From assembly GCF_030272615.1 (NCBI RefSeq), contig NC_081405.1:316984041-317048040 (forward strand): DNA of 64,000 bases. Direction: 5' to 3'. A program made the position numbers and the translations under genes. The stretch is from Cryptomeria japonica. Its lineage: Eukaryota; Streptophyta; Pinopsida; Cupressales; Cupressaceae. The notes below the pieces were generated by a model. It had not been told where the DNA came from, did no database searches, and was given only the letters and a program-made list of their open reading frames with translations. Shown here piece by piece: positions 32,599 to 43,513 of this stretch (position 1 is its first letter; each line of letters begins with the position of its first letter).

Positions 32599-35500
32599 CT
32601 AAGTGAGAGGAAGAAGCCCCTCCAGAAGATGAAGCATCCCACACTCCCAGCAAAGCTCACAAATGAAGGAACTTTCTCTCAGTGAAGGGTTTGGTGAAGA
32701 TATCAGCAACCTACTCAAAATTTGGATAGTAGCAAAGGTTGATGATGTGGACATGGATGAGCCCTCAGATGTAGTGCATGTGGATCTTGATGTGTTTGGT
32801 CTGCTGATGATGGATCGGATTCTGTGAGATCTGAATGGCACTTTGGTTGTCACAAAATATGACTGATGGCCATCTGATCTGGATACCAAACTCAGTGAGG
32901 ATATTTTGAAGCCAAATGGCCTCAGTGGCGGCATTCACAACCCCCCAATACTCGGCCTCAGTAGAAGATAGAGCAATAGCAGACTGCTTCTTGCTCAACC
33001 AACAAATAGGACCTGAACCAAGTGAGAAGCTGTAACCTGAAGTAGATTTGCGATCTTCAGAATCGCCCACCCAATCTGAATTTGTGTAGCCCACCAAGTC
33101 AAGCTCAATGCCCACTACGTAGTGAATCCCAAAACTATGAGTACCCTGAATGTAGTGAAGGATTCTCTTGGTTGCTTTCTAGTGTAGCTCATGAGGCTCT
33201 TGCATGAATCGAGAGACCATGCCTACAGCACATGAAATGTTTGGTCTCGTATGAGTCAGATAAATGAGACTCCCAACAAACTATCGGTACAAAGTGCTAT
33301 CAACAAGTGGAGAAGAACACTGAGCCTCAAGTTTGACTCCTGAAAGAAAGGGAGTTAGAGTAGGTTTACAATCAGCCAAATGAAACATCAAGAGAAAATC
33401 TAGAGCATACTTTGATTGGTTGATGGTGATCCTAGAAGAAGACTGGTAGATCTCAATCCCGAGAAAGTAATGCAACAAGTCCAAGTCAGTCATCAAAAAC
33501 CTGTCATGAAGGGCAGTTTTGATAGCCCCAATAGTGGATGAAGAACTCCCTATGATCAACAAGTCATCAACATATAGAACCCAAAATATGAGTGAATCAT
33601 CCTATTGCAGAATGTAGACATTGGGATCAGAATGGCACCGAGTGAACCCAACTGATAGAAGGAAGAAGTCCATCTTGGCATACCAAGCTCGAGGAGCCTA
33701 TTTGAGGCCATAGAGAGACTTTTGAAGATGACACACAAGTGAAGAATCCTGAAGGAACCCCTATGGCTGCTCCATGTAGATCTCCTCCTGAAGGTCACCT
33801 TGAAGAAAAGCACTCTTCACATCCATTTGGTTCACTTCCCAATGATTAGTTGCAGCAATGGAAAGAACAAGTTGGATGGAATTCATTCAAGCAACGTGCA
33901 CAAAATTCTTAGAGTAGTCAATTCCAGGAACCTAGGAGAATCCTTTGGCGACCAAGTGAGCCTTATACTTGTCAACCGACCCATCTTCTACAAATTTTGT
34001 CTGATAGATCAACTTACATTGAACAAGTTTTCTTCCCTTAGGAAGAGGGATGAGATCCCAAGTGTGGTTCCTCATTAAGGAACTATACACCTCCTGCATA
34101 GCTATATCCCACTCAGGAATACCAGAAGCCTCATGAATATATTGTGGATCTGAGGTAGTAGCAATCAAGACATGTGGAGCACCCTGGAACTGTGAATGAG
34201 TCTGCCTCATGTTTGATGGATCCCCAACCTAATCACCTGCAGACTACAAGGTCTGTCTAGCCCAAAGTGGACTGAAAGATGGAGAATCTGGAGGAGAATC
34301 ATCAACCTCTGAATGATGACTAGGAGAGGAAGGAGGTGAGTCCTCCGAATTGCTCTTTGCATCAGAAGTGGAGATAGAAGATTGCTTAGGTGAATCTGAC
34401 TCATCAGAGGAGTTTTCATGTATCCCAAGTGACTCCAATGCCAAAGTAGGAGTTGGAGAAGTGGTAGAAAGTGAGCTCGAAGAGCCCTCCCCAAACTGAA
34501 CACTCCTCTCAATGAACAACTCATGTGTAGTAGAGTGGAGCAACTGATAACCCTTCACACCATTACGGAAACCTACAAGTATGCAAGGTCTGCTCTGCGG
34601 ATCCAAGGCCTTGTGTTTCTCTACAAGAATGTGGGCCCATGCAGGAGAACCAAAAACTTGGAAGGTGTTTAACTGATGGTTTCTGATTGCTCCTAGATTC
34701 AAAAGAAGTGACTCCCTTTAAGGCTCAGTGAGGAACATGGTTCTGGAAATAACAAGCACAGTTAATGGCCTCTACCCAATACTGTGGTGCAAGAGATCTT
34801 GAGTGAATCATGTAGTTCACCATTTCCTTCACGGACCTATTTCCGTTCTGCCACACTGTTCTGCTGAGGATTGTATGGAACTGAATGCTGCAAATCAATT
34901 CCCTCTGAAGTGCAAAACCTCTCAACCTGATGGTTGATATACTCACCATCATTGTTAGTGCATAAAACTTTGATGGCTTTCTTGGATTTCTTCTCTACAA
35001 AAGTTTTGAATTCCTGAAACTGATCGAATACCTCAAACTTCTATTTGAGAAAGTACACGAATGTATATCGAGAAAAGTCATCAATGAATGTGAGGACATA
35101 TTGGGCCCTGTTGAATGAAGGATGCTGGAATGGACTAGTCAAATCACTGTGAATTAACTCTAGTATCTGTGAAGCTCTCCATGCCTTTCCTTTATCAAAC
35201 TTTTCCTTAGGATTCTTACCAAGTATGCAACCTTGGCAAACACCACTTGAAAACTTAACTGAAGGCAACCCTGTGACCATACTCTATTGGTTGAGTTGCT
35301 ACAAGTAGCGGTAGTTAAGATGGCGAAACCACTCATGCCATAATCTACTCACATCATTGGAATGAGTGAGCAAAATAGTCAAAGGAGGATCAGGAGAAAA
35401 GTGAGAAAATAGATAGAGTCGTGACTACTGATCTGCTCTCCCAACTACAACTGTAGAATCACTATGCAACTCACGAATCTCCACTAAATTAGGAGTGAAC

Positions 35501-36600
35501 TCAACCCACTTCCATAAACTTGTATGAGTGATTAGGTATATTGATAGGAGATTAGTTGATAATGAGGGCACACAAAGAACATCATCAAATGTGACATCCA
35601 TCACATTAACAAACCCTCTCCCACACACCTCAATAGGAGTGTCATCACCCATGAAAATAAAAGGCAAAGTACATGGCTCCAAAGATGCAAATTCTTCCTT
35701 AGATGAAGCCATCTGGTGTGAAGCACCCGAATCAAGAACCCACATGGATGGTGAAGAAGCAAATGCAACGAGGGCCTTGCCCTTTCCTTTCCCCTTGTTG
35801 TTTTCTTTTGTCTTGTTAGACCCCTCACTATAACTCTATTTAATTGACTCAAGAACACTGATATTATTCTTCTCAAGAATGTGTGTTAAGTGATCAATTT
35901 GTTTCTTTAGACATTTATGTTCATCATGACCAAGTCTTTTAAAATAGGCACATTGGACCTTCTCCTTCTTAGGCTTGTCACCCTTGGAAGATTGGGTCCC
36001 ATTAGTTTCTTTTAAAGCAAGTGATGTCTGATCCTTCTTCTCCTTGCCATTCTTCTATTTCTTATCCTTACTATTGTTATTACTATTTTGTCCTTTTTGT
36101 TCTTTTGTGCCTTGGTTGGCAGCTAGGGCATGTGACTTAGAGGACTTAAGAGTGCCCATCTGAATTATCTTATCCTGTTCCCGAGTGAGAAACATAGAAA
36201 AATCATCTAGAGATGGCATGGTAAATTGTGTACCAAGTGCACCCTTCATAGCATAGAAGGTAGAAACAAACACAAAATATTCTGAATTTAGCTTAGAGAG
36301 AATACTAAGAATCAATTGTTCATCTTTCTTTTCAATTCCACATTGTTTTAACTGTAGCCTTAGTGATTACAATTTAGTGAAGAAATCCTAGATTATGTTG
36401 AAATTGCTTGGACTTAAACTAATTAGTTCATTTTCCAACATATGCCCCCTCATTGAATCTTGTGTGCCAAATAATGTTTCTAACTTTTTCTAGATTTCAT
36501 TTGGCAAATTTAAAGACTCAATGTGAAAGAGCAAGTCAAGAGAAATAGACAAACACAATGTTCCATATGCCTCTTCACATTTGTTAAAACTATGTAATCC
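32599..36600 (-). pseudogene. Cop3 gag-pol polyprotein, degenerate
   Basis: Read leftwards: Gag near 36055-36600 (TMPSLDDFSMFLTREQDK). A zinc knuckle near 35900 reads CAYFKRLGHDEHKC, its second Cys changed to Phe. Protease at 35425-35876 has WVLDSGASHQMASS. Integrase spans 34725-35280 (FIDDFSRYTFVYFLK, then AQYW-like motifs). RT is 33281-34210 with LYVDDLLIIG, and RNase H is 32765-33115 (DRKSTSGYSFSLGSG, STEAEYWG, FCDNQSA) followed by ADIFTKPF in another register. Gag to early integrase share one frame and late integrase to RNase H another, so at least one frameshift lies near 34860; several stops are also present. Not functional. Confidence 0.9.
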
Positions 36601-37144
36601 TATGTAATCCAGCTTTCCTTAAGTAGATTGTCATGCAAAAACTAAAAGATACCCAGATGGTCTTTTTGTGCTGCGAACAAAACCCAGAAGGTGTTTTTCT
36701 TTTTGATGTATAAAAGATGTAGATCCAGTGTAAATATAATGACTTTAAATACAAAAAAATGACCCCAACAACCGAAAAATGACATGCAAAGGTTGAATTA
36801 GCTACCAAAGTCAAGAGAAGGAATGTTGGAACCTACAATATTGATTGAAAACACCAAATATGCAAGATGGTTGTCAAATTTAATCTTGAAACCCCAGTTT
36901 TGTAATTGTGTATGACAATCTCTGATTTCAATGAAACGAAAGCTAGATTTGACTTTCTCAAGCCTCCTGGACATGTTGGAACAGCCACATATGCTTCCAG
37001 TATAACCAAAAATGTTGCAATCACCCAGATGTCATAAAACACATGTGCAAACCCCAACAAAAAACTATAATAAGATTTATTAGCGCCCATCCCCCTCGAA
37101 TCTCTTAAATATGGAAACTAAAATCCACTCTTGCACATAGAATA
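36601..37144 (-). other. Cop3 leader
   Basis: Sequence between gag and the PBS. ORFs of 74-85 codons here show no recognisable domain. Confidence 0.6.
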
Positions 37145-37156
37145 GCTCTAATACCA
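37145..37156 (-). promoter_or_regulatory. PBS of Cop3
   Basis: Minus-strand TGGTATTAGAGC, the initiator-Met site with one C-to-T change, directly next to the LTR. Confidence 0.88.
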
Positions 37157-37606
37157 TAATAAAATATGAAAAGATTATAAACCCAGAAAACTAGTGCAAA
37201 TGAATAGATATCTAAACTATGAATGCAAATGATACGAAATCAAAGTAGCAACACAGAGTTAGTCTCCAAGAGAGTAATGCAAATGCTAGAAGCAAAATAG
37301 CATTAAGATGATGCAAAATCAAGAGATACCAAATACAAGCTAGGTAGCATGCTTTTATAGACCAGGGAGAGGGAAGAGGTGGCAATATCGACCAATCAAG
37401 AGAAACCATCTCTTGGACTAAAGATAGCAAGTATCTTCCCAAGATAGAAAATGGATGCACACATGTAGGAAGGTGACACCTCATAACCACTCACCTAATT
37501 AAGCATGATTTATTAACCTAAGCGAGATTAAAAGAAGTATAGAAAAAATCTAGGAATATAGGGAAAAAATAAATAACCCACTAGAAAATAAAAAACTACA
37601 CTAACA
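37157..37606 (-). mobile_element. 5' LTR of Cop3 (450 bp)
   Basis: TAATAAAATATG (first TG mutated to TA) to CACTAACA. A minus-strand TATAAAAG is at 37352-37359. Confidence 0.92.
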
Positions 37607-37611
37607 AATCC

Positions 37612-37747
37612 TTCTTATTTTTCCCATCTAGTGTTTTTTTGTAAGAAATATTTCCCTTCCTTGAATCTGGGGTTTAAAAAAAAATTATTGCACTCTCTTC
37701 TTGTGTTTTAGCTTATCCCTTTTGGGGTTTCTTGGTGGGGCATTACA
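37612..37747 (+). mobile_element. Lard1 3' LTR, fragment 3
   Basis: The last 136 bp of the Lard1 LTR, parallel to 9738-9871, ending GGTGGGGCATTACA. Confidence 0.92.
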
Positions 37748-37752
37748 GATAG

Positions 37753-40020
37753 CCTTCTTCTAGTCATCACACCTTTATTTTTATCTCCAATAATATTATT
37801 TTCAGAATGATTCAATCTTACATACCTTAGAGTCTTCTGAATATTCTGATTTTTAGGTTCCTACACCTTTCCACCGGTAGCATCCTCATCTAGATTTATT
37901 GTCTCTACTGGATCATTCTACTTTAATTCTTCAGTCTGAATAGGAGTTATAACAACATGTTGAACATCATCATATCCACAGGATCTGATCTCTTTCCTAT
38001 AATCTTCATCAACCTTCACATTTTCACTTTCCACTATCTTCCACAGTCTCTTGTAGTACTACCAGTAGGATTTTATTTTTGTTGAATATCCCAAGAAAAT
38101 TCCTTCATCACTTCTAGCATCAAACTTTCCTATATCATTATCTGTCTTGATATAACACTTGCTTCCAAAAATTACGAAATTTCTCATAGTTGGAACATGA
38201 CCAAACCATAGCTCATAAGGAGTCTTATCGGTATCACATTTTATATAGACTCAGTTTAATGTGATAATAGTAGTGCTAACAGATTCTCTCCAATAGATCT
38301 TCAGAACATTCCCTTCAATCAACATAGTCCTTACAGCATCCAAGATAGTTTTTTTATTTCTTTCAACAACTCCATTCTGTTGATGGTTTTAGATGTAGAT
38401 AATTATCTTCTAATCCCATGCTTTTCATAGAATGAATCAAACTCACCCGAACATAATTCTCCTACTTTGTTAGATCTTAGACATTTTAGCTTCAGTCTTG
38501 ACTCAGTCTCAACCTTTGCTTTGACTATCTTGAATTTGTCTAATGCTTCTGATTTCTCCTTCAAAAAGACAACCCACATCATGCTGGAATAATCATCAAT
38601 TAGTAACATAAAGTATCTATCAACTTGCACACTTCTAACATTTGTAGGTCCACATAGGTCAGTATGCACAAGATCTAGCAATCCATTAAATGTATACTTC
38701 TTTCTCTTGAAATTAATTCTTGTTTACTAACCCAATTGGCATTCTCTACATATTGGATTATCGAGCTTAACAATTTTAGGTAGATCTCTAACAACTTGTG
38801 TAGAACTAGTCTTAATCATTGAATCAAAATTAACATGACACATTCTCCTATGTCACAACCAACTTTCATCAATCTGAGCAATCAAACAACATTTCTCACC
38901 AGCATTCAAATGAAAGATATTACCTTGAGTCTTAGTTCCAGATCCAATCTCTATACCAAAGGCATTTAGGATCTTACATTTTTCATTGTTGAATTGTAAA
39001 TCATAACCTTTGTCAACCATTTTTCCAACACTTAAAAGATTATGCTTCAAAACTTCAACATACAAGACATCTTTAGTGTTATACTTACCATAAAAAGAAA
39101 TAGAACCTCTACCATGGATCACATAGGCTTTGTCATCTCCAAATCTTACTATTCCACCATCATACCTTTCCATACTCACAAATTTTATTTTATCACTGGT
39201 TATATGATGTGAACAACCATTGTGAATTACCCATTCCTCTTTCTCTTCAACTTTAGCAGCTAACAATTTCTCCTCAATAGTACAGCTTGTGGAATCAACA
39301 GGTTCCAGTCTATCTTCTGTAATAGCAATAAACTCAACTTCATCTCCTTATGATTCTTCATATGTAGCACCTTCACCAACAACATAATAATAGTTTTTCT
39401 GATGCTTATACTTCCGGTTAGACTTGTAGGGTTTATCATACTTCTCATGCTTATCAAATTTTTTATTCCTATCATATTTAGCCATTCTCTCTAGGCATCT
39501 AGAAGCAAAATGTCCTATCTTACTACAAGAGAAATATTTCAGAGGCAATTTTCCATCATACTTACCAACTCTCTTAGGTAATCTTCAAGCAATCAATGCT
39601 TCAACCTCATCCAATTTTCTTTCTTTCTCTTCCATCTCTCTTCTTTATCTTGCATATTTGGATATTATGCACTCTTCAGGATCATAATTTTTCTTTCTGG
39701 CTATAGATGCTCTAAAATATGTCTCTGACTTTCCATATGATTCACCGAACTCTCTCTGCTAAATGCATCAATCTTCGCAACCAACATATCTCTTGTTATA
39801 GTAGTCACACTCCGGATTTGATCAATAGAAGCTACCTTGTGTTTCTAAGTAGGAGGAAAAGATCTCAGCAACTTAGCAACAATTTCATCTTCTTCAAGGG
39901 TTCCACTGACAAATCTGATACCAAGGACAAGTTCATTCACCTTAGCCATAAAAGAGTGTATGTTTTCATCTTCTCCCATCTTTAGCATCTCATACTTTCC
40001 TTTCAAATTCTGTAGCCTAG
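37753..40020 (-). pseudogene. Cop1 gag-pol, N-terminal half (Gag to integrase)
   Basis: Read leftwards: part of Gag at 39719-40020 (KMGEDENIHSFMAKVNEL), then a knuckle-like CSKIGHFASRC near 39500. The protease at 38853-39266 reads VIHNGCSHHITS, where the catalytic Asp-Ser-Gly has become His-Asn-Gly. The integrase zinc region is near 38750-38860 (HRRMCHVNFDSM then CRECQLG), its leading Trp replaced by TGA. The integrase core at 38403-38681 has HTDLCGPTNV and LIDDYSSMMWVVF. Most pieces share one frame broken by stops. The Gag N-terminus and PBS are missing at the 40020 junction. It joins 6212-8425 across Lard1. Confidence 0.88.
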
Positions 40021-41289
40021 AAAATTAATCACAAATACAAATCTAATAAACTGCAACAACAACAAAGACAAGCAAATTGAAAGAACAACACACAACACCA
40101 ATATTTTGAAGTGGAAAACCCAGTTAAGGGAAAAACCATGGTGGGAATATACCCATAGTAAGATGATAATCTACAGTAGTATGTGTAAATATTATAATGG
40201 GGAATTCACATGCATTCAGGAACACTTCCTGGAGATCACTTCTTAAAAGATAATAACACAAAAGGCTACAACCCTCAAGGAAGTCTCATTGACATACAAC
40301 AAGATTCAAACAACAATCCAGAAGAAATGAACTACAATAATAGCATCTACAAATGCCTAATAAAAGTTTCGATTAAGCACAATTGCCTGCTCAGCAACAC
40401 AAATCTTTGTTCAATCACAATAATAAAATATGTATTTGCTTGTTTGCACATACACCACTCTCATATAATGCAGACACAAAATCAACACCAAAATTACATG
40501 AATATGACACCTATTTATAGAATTCATCAACCTTGACAACAAGGTCAGCTAAATCCTCAACTCACAAATACAAAATTACATCACACTATACAAAGATCGA
40601 CCACTAGACTAATATAATGATATGCATGACATAGCATAGACCTAAATCAAATTTCCAAATGCTCATCACCACGAAATTATGCCAAGATCAACCACAACAT
40701 GCTACACCACTAGAAAAACCTCATACATGAAATACATCACCGAATCATGAAAATCACTAGAAAATCACTTACTAATCAATACAGATCATAAAAAAAAAAA
40801 AAAAAATTAGGGAACACCAGAAAGCACATTAGAATGAGTAGTAACAGTTGCACCAACACCACTTATCAAAGCTTCATCGATCAACATCTGAAACTCAAGA
40901 ATACTCAAATAGAAACAACAATCATGAAGAAAGATAACTTGCGGGGAAAAAAATCAAAAACCATTTGAAATGAAGATACACAGGACCATCCCAACAAAGC
41001 TCCCAAAGAATTGGCTCAAGATCTGATCACACTGAAATATACTGAAGGAAATACTGAACTCTGCAAAGCACTGATCAGAAAACCAAACTGGAAACCGGAT
41101 CATATGATATGATCAATTAAGCTTTTTGTATCACTAAAGCCAATACATAAAGATGTAATAACACTAGATATACTCCATACACCAAACCATGATCACAATA
41201 AACCAATTTGCAATCATCAGAGAAATAAATCACAAGAATATGTTGACATCAATGACAACAACATATCCTAGCAACAACAATGTCCAACA
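40021..41289 (-). mobile_element. 5' LTR of Cop1 (terminally truncated)
   Basis: Aligns with 4625-5887 but starts about 45-60 bp inside that copy, directly against gag sequence. The LTR end, the PBS and the leader are deleted. It retains a minus-strand TATA box (TATAAATAG at 40511-40519). It ends CCAACA at 41289. Confidence 0.82.
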
Positions 41290-41319
41290 AAAATGCCCTC
41301 ATTGAAGTAGTGCCCTTTA

Positions 41320-41690
41320 GTAGCATTCCAATCATACATGTCCCATTAGACCCTTATTTGATCTAACTCTCACCTTTGAATCTCCCACCTCCAATGACTT
41401 ACTAATTAAAGGGTCTCTAAAGTCAACTACTTCACCACCTATTACGATAAGGCACTCCAATCTAGAATATTCGATGTATCATGAACATAAAATATCAACA
41501 TAAAATAATAAAACACATGACTTGGATGCAAGAAAAGCTAGGTAACAAAGTTAGAGGATATGATACTATAACTCTACACTCTAAAAGCTCAAATGGACCC
41601 ACAAATTGTACTACAAGCTTAGAGCCCTTTCTAGTTTAACGTACATATAAATAATTTGATATCGATATACTTCATCTTCTAATATGAAGA
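41320..41690 (-). pseudogene. Gypsy integrase C-terminal remnant (Gyp-old)
   Basis: The minus strand at about 41584-41637 reads RKGSKLVVQFVGPFELLE, matching the GPF motif of gypsy integrases and closely resembling Gyp1 (GKGSKLVPRFVGPFEILE). Further left the phrases YPLTLLPSF and then NILDWSAL parallel Gyp1's YRLALPPSL and HVLDWNSL. Many stops follow in the chromodomain-like part. This is the internal part of the old minus-strand gypsy element that Cop1 split; its 3' end is at 4474-4624. Confidence 0.65.
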
Positions 41691-43321
41691 TATCATTTAT
41701 TTTTTCTTCTTCAATAATGTATATTTGGTTGTAAGAAAAATATCTATCCATCGAGAAGTATATCTCAATTCTTGCTATTTCTTTGAGAATGGAGTCTATG
41801 AATGGGATTGGAAATAGATCCTTGATAATAACTAAATATGAGATATGAAGGCACTAAAGGAATTTGGTGAATATAAAATTGTACCCATAATCCTTTGAGG
41901 CACTTGTAAATCCATGTGAAGACATCCTTACATTCAGAGAAATATTTGAATAGTGCAATACATAGCATTGCAAAGTTCTCATTATAGAAGAGATTCAACC
42001 GATGCATGTTAGATGCATGAGATACATGTTTGGATATTGAAAATAGATGGTCAAATGCATGGGAATGAGTGTAAATAGAGAGGCATAGAAAATTGGAGGA
42101 TAAACCTTACTTTGCACACAAGTGTTTCATTTTAAAATATCATTGTATAAATCCGTTCCTTTAAAATGCTTCATGTAAAACTATATGGTAATTAGCATGG
42201 GTATGTAAATCTCACCATTATATTTATTCGTCATTTTGAGCTATATGTGAATCCTAGAATTGACTTTTATTTTAAACTATATTAGGTTTAATTACTTATT
42301 ATTTTAGTTCAACATAAATAATGGACCCCAATATATTAGAATCTACAAAATAATGAAAGGTATACAATAAGTAGTATTTTTCATATAAGTGAAAAAAAAG
42401 ACACTTGCGAGCTGAATTTTCTATTAATGATCATGTGAAAGGGAATAATATTATGGTTAAAGATATTCTCCCTTTGTGGAAATAGGTGTTGTAGTCCCCC
42501 ACCTATTGCATTTGTCATAGGATGACATGGTATTTCAAAGATTATCATGCCATGTCACCAATATTTATCTAGACATGATGATGAGTCTATAGGTAGAAAC
42601 TTGTAAATAATTTAAATATCGACAAATATGTGAATAAATTATTAGATATGCCCCATTTAATAGGTTTCATCTATAACATGCAAGGAATTGGAGAAGATAG
42701 AAAAATAGTACATGGAATCCAAATGCAAGTATGTGAACTATGTAAAATAAATGAGTATTGTGAATGTACCATGCAATAATTATATAAATTATATTAAATA
42801 ATAAGGCATGGAAAACACATAAGATAGCAATAGTAACATAATTTTCACCCTAATATATGAAAGCCAAAATGATGATACAACCCTAAATAGATAGATAATA
42901 CCTATATAAGCAGATAAGACATTAGGATAGACCGATATTAACTTTCAATGACATATATTAATAGCACTAAAACATTATATTAATATATATGACATATATT
43001 AACTGTGGTGATACTAACATGATTTGCTACATATGAACGAGCTTTTTGGTGCCCTTGTTGTGCTCACACCCTTTATTTATTTCTTTATGGGAAAGATGTT
43101 GGAATGTGCTAACAAGTGAGGTTGCGATGGGAGGTGAGATGAAAAGATGTGTTCAAATATCTTAAGGTAGAAAATGATAATGGAAGATAGCTACACCCAA
43201 CCTATCTAGTCAGGTCTAGTAGTTATCACTGAACTAAATAGATTAACTATGTTTAACCTCTATATAGTAGATAGGACCTCTTGGACAATTGTGTAAGATG
43301 GACTGAGTTCCATGATTCAAT

Positions 43322-43513
43322 AGAAATTTTTTTCAATTTTGTTGTAAATGATGAAATAATGAATACATAGGCTGGATGTAGACTATAATAGATTATATAT
43401 TTTATTTATATGAAATAAGAAATGTTTTTCAATTTTGTTGTGAACGATGAAATAATGAACACATAGGTTGGATGTAGACTATAATATATTATATATTTTA
43501 TTTATATGAAATA
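43322..43513. repeat. 96-bp tandem duplication
   Basis: Copies at 43322-43417 and 43418-43513 with a few base changes ('caattttgttgtaaatgatg' and 'caattttgttgtgaacgatg'). Two units only. Confidence 0.92.

Larger units (their letters stand above)
32041..37606 (-). mobile_element. Copia element Cop3, decayed
   Basis: A minus-strand Ty1/copia element in the Lard1 3' LTR with perfect duplication AATCC (32036-32040 and 37607-37611). LTRs are 421 and 450 bp and differ at about 25 positions (about 6% by eye). It has a PBS, PPT, gag and pol in the order Gag-PR-INT-RT-RH, all damaged. Gag, zinc-knuckle and protease sequence closely resemble Cop2. Confidence 0.94.
8426..37747 (+). mobile_element. Non-coding LTR retrotransposon Lard1 (nested host)
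   Basis: The LTR starts TGTAGTACCCC at 8426 and ends GGGGCATTACA at 37747. Flanks GCTAG (8421-8425) and GATAG (37748-37752) are a target-site duplication with one change. Removing Lard2, Cop2 and Cop3 with their duplications leaves about 6.6 kb: LTRs of 1446 and 1450 bp around a 3.7-kb internal region with no gag or pol. It has an initiator-Met PBS and a PPT. It fits the LARD class (large retrotransposon derivative) and depends on proteins from elsewhere. Confidence 0.92.
4625..41289 (-). mobile_element. Copia element Cop1, interrupted by nested insertions
   Basis: A minus-strand Ty1/copia element with its 3' LTR on the left (4625-5887) and 5' LTR on the right (40021-41289). The gag-pol halves lie at 37753-40020 and 6212-8425. 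Flanks AAAAA (4620-4624) and AAAAT (41290-41294) are an imperfect target-site duplication. The element is about 6.7 kb once Lard1 and the small TIR element are discounted. It is defective, with in-frame stops throughout, a changed protease active site, and loss of the PBS and gag N-terminus. Confidence 0.88.
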
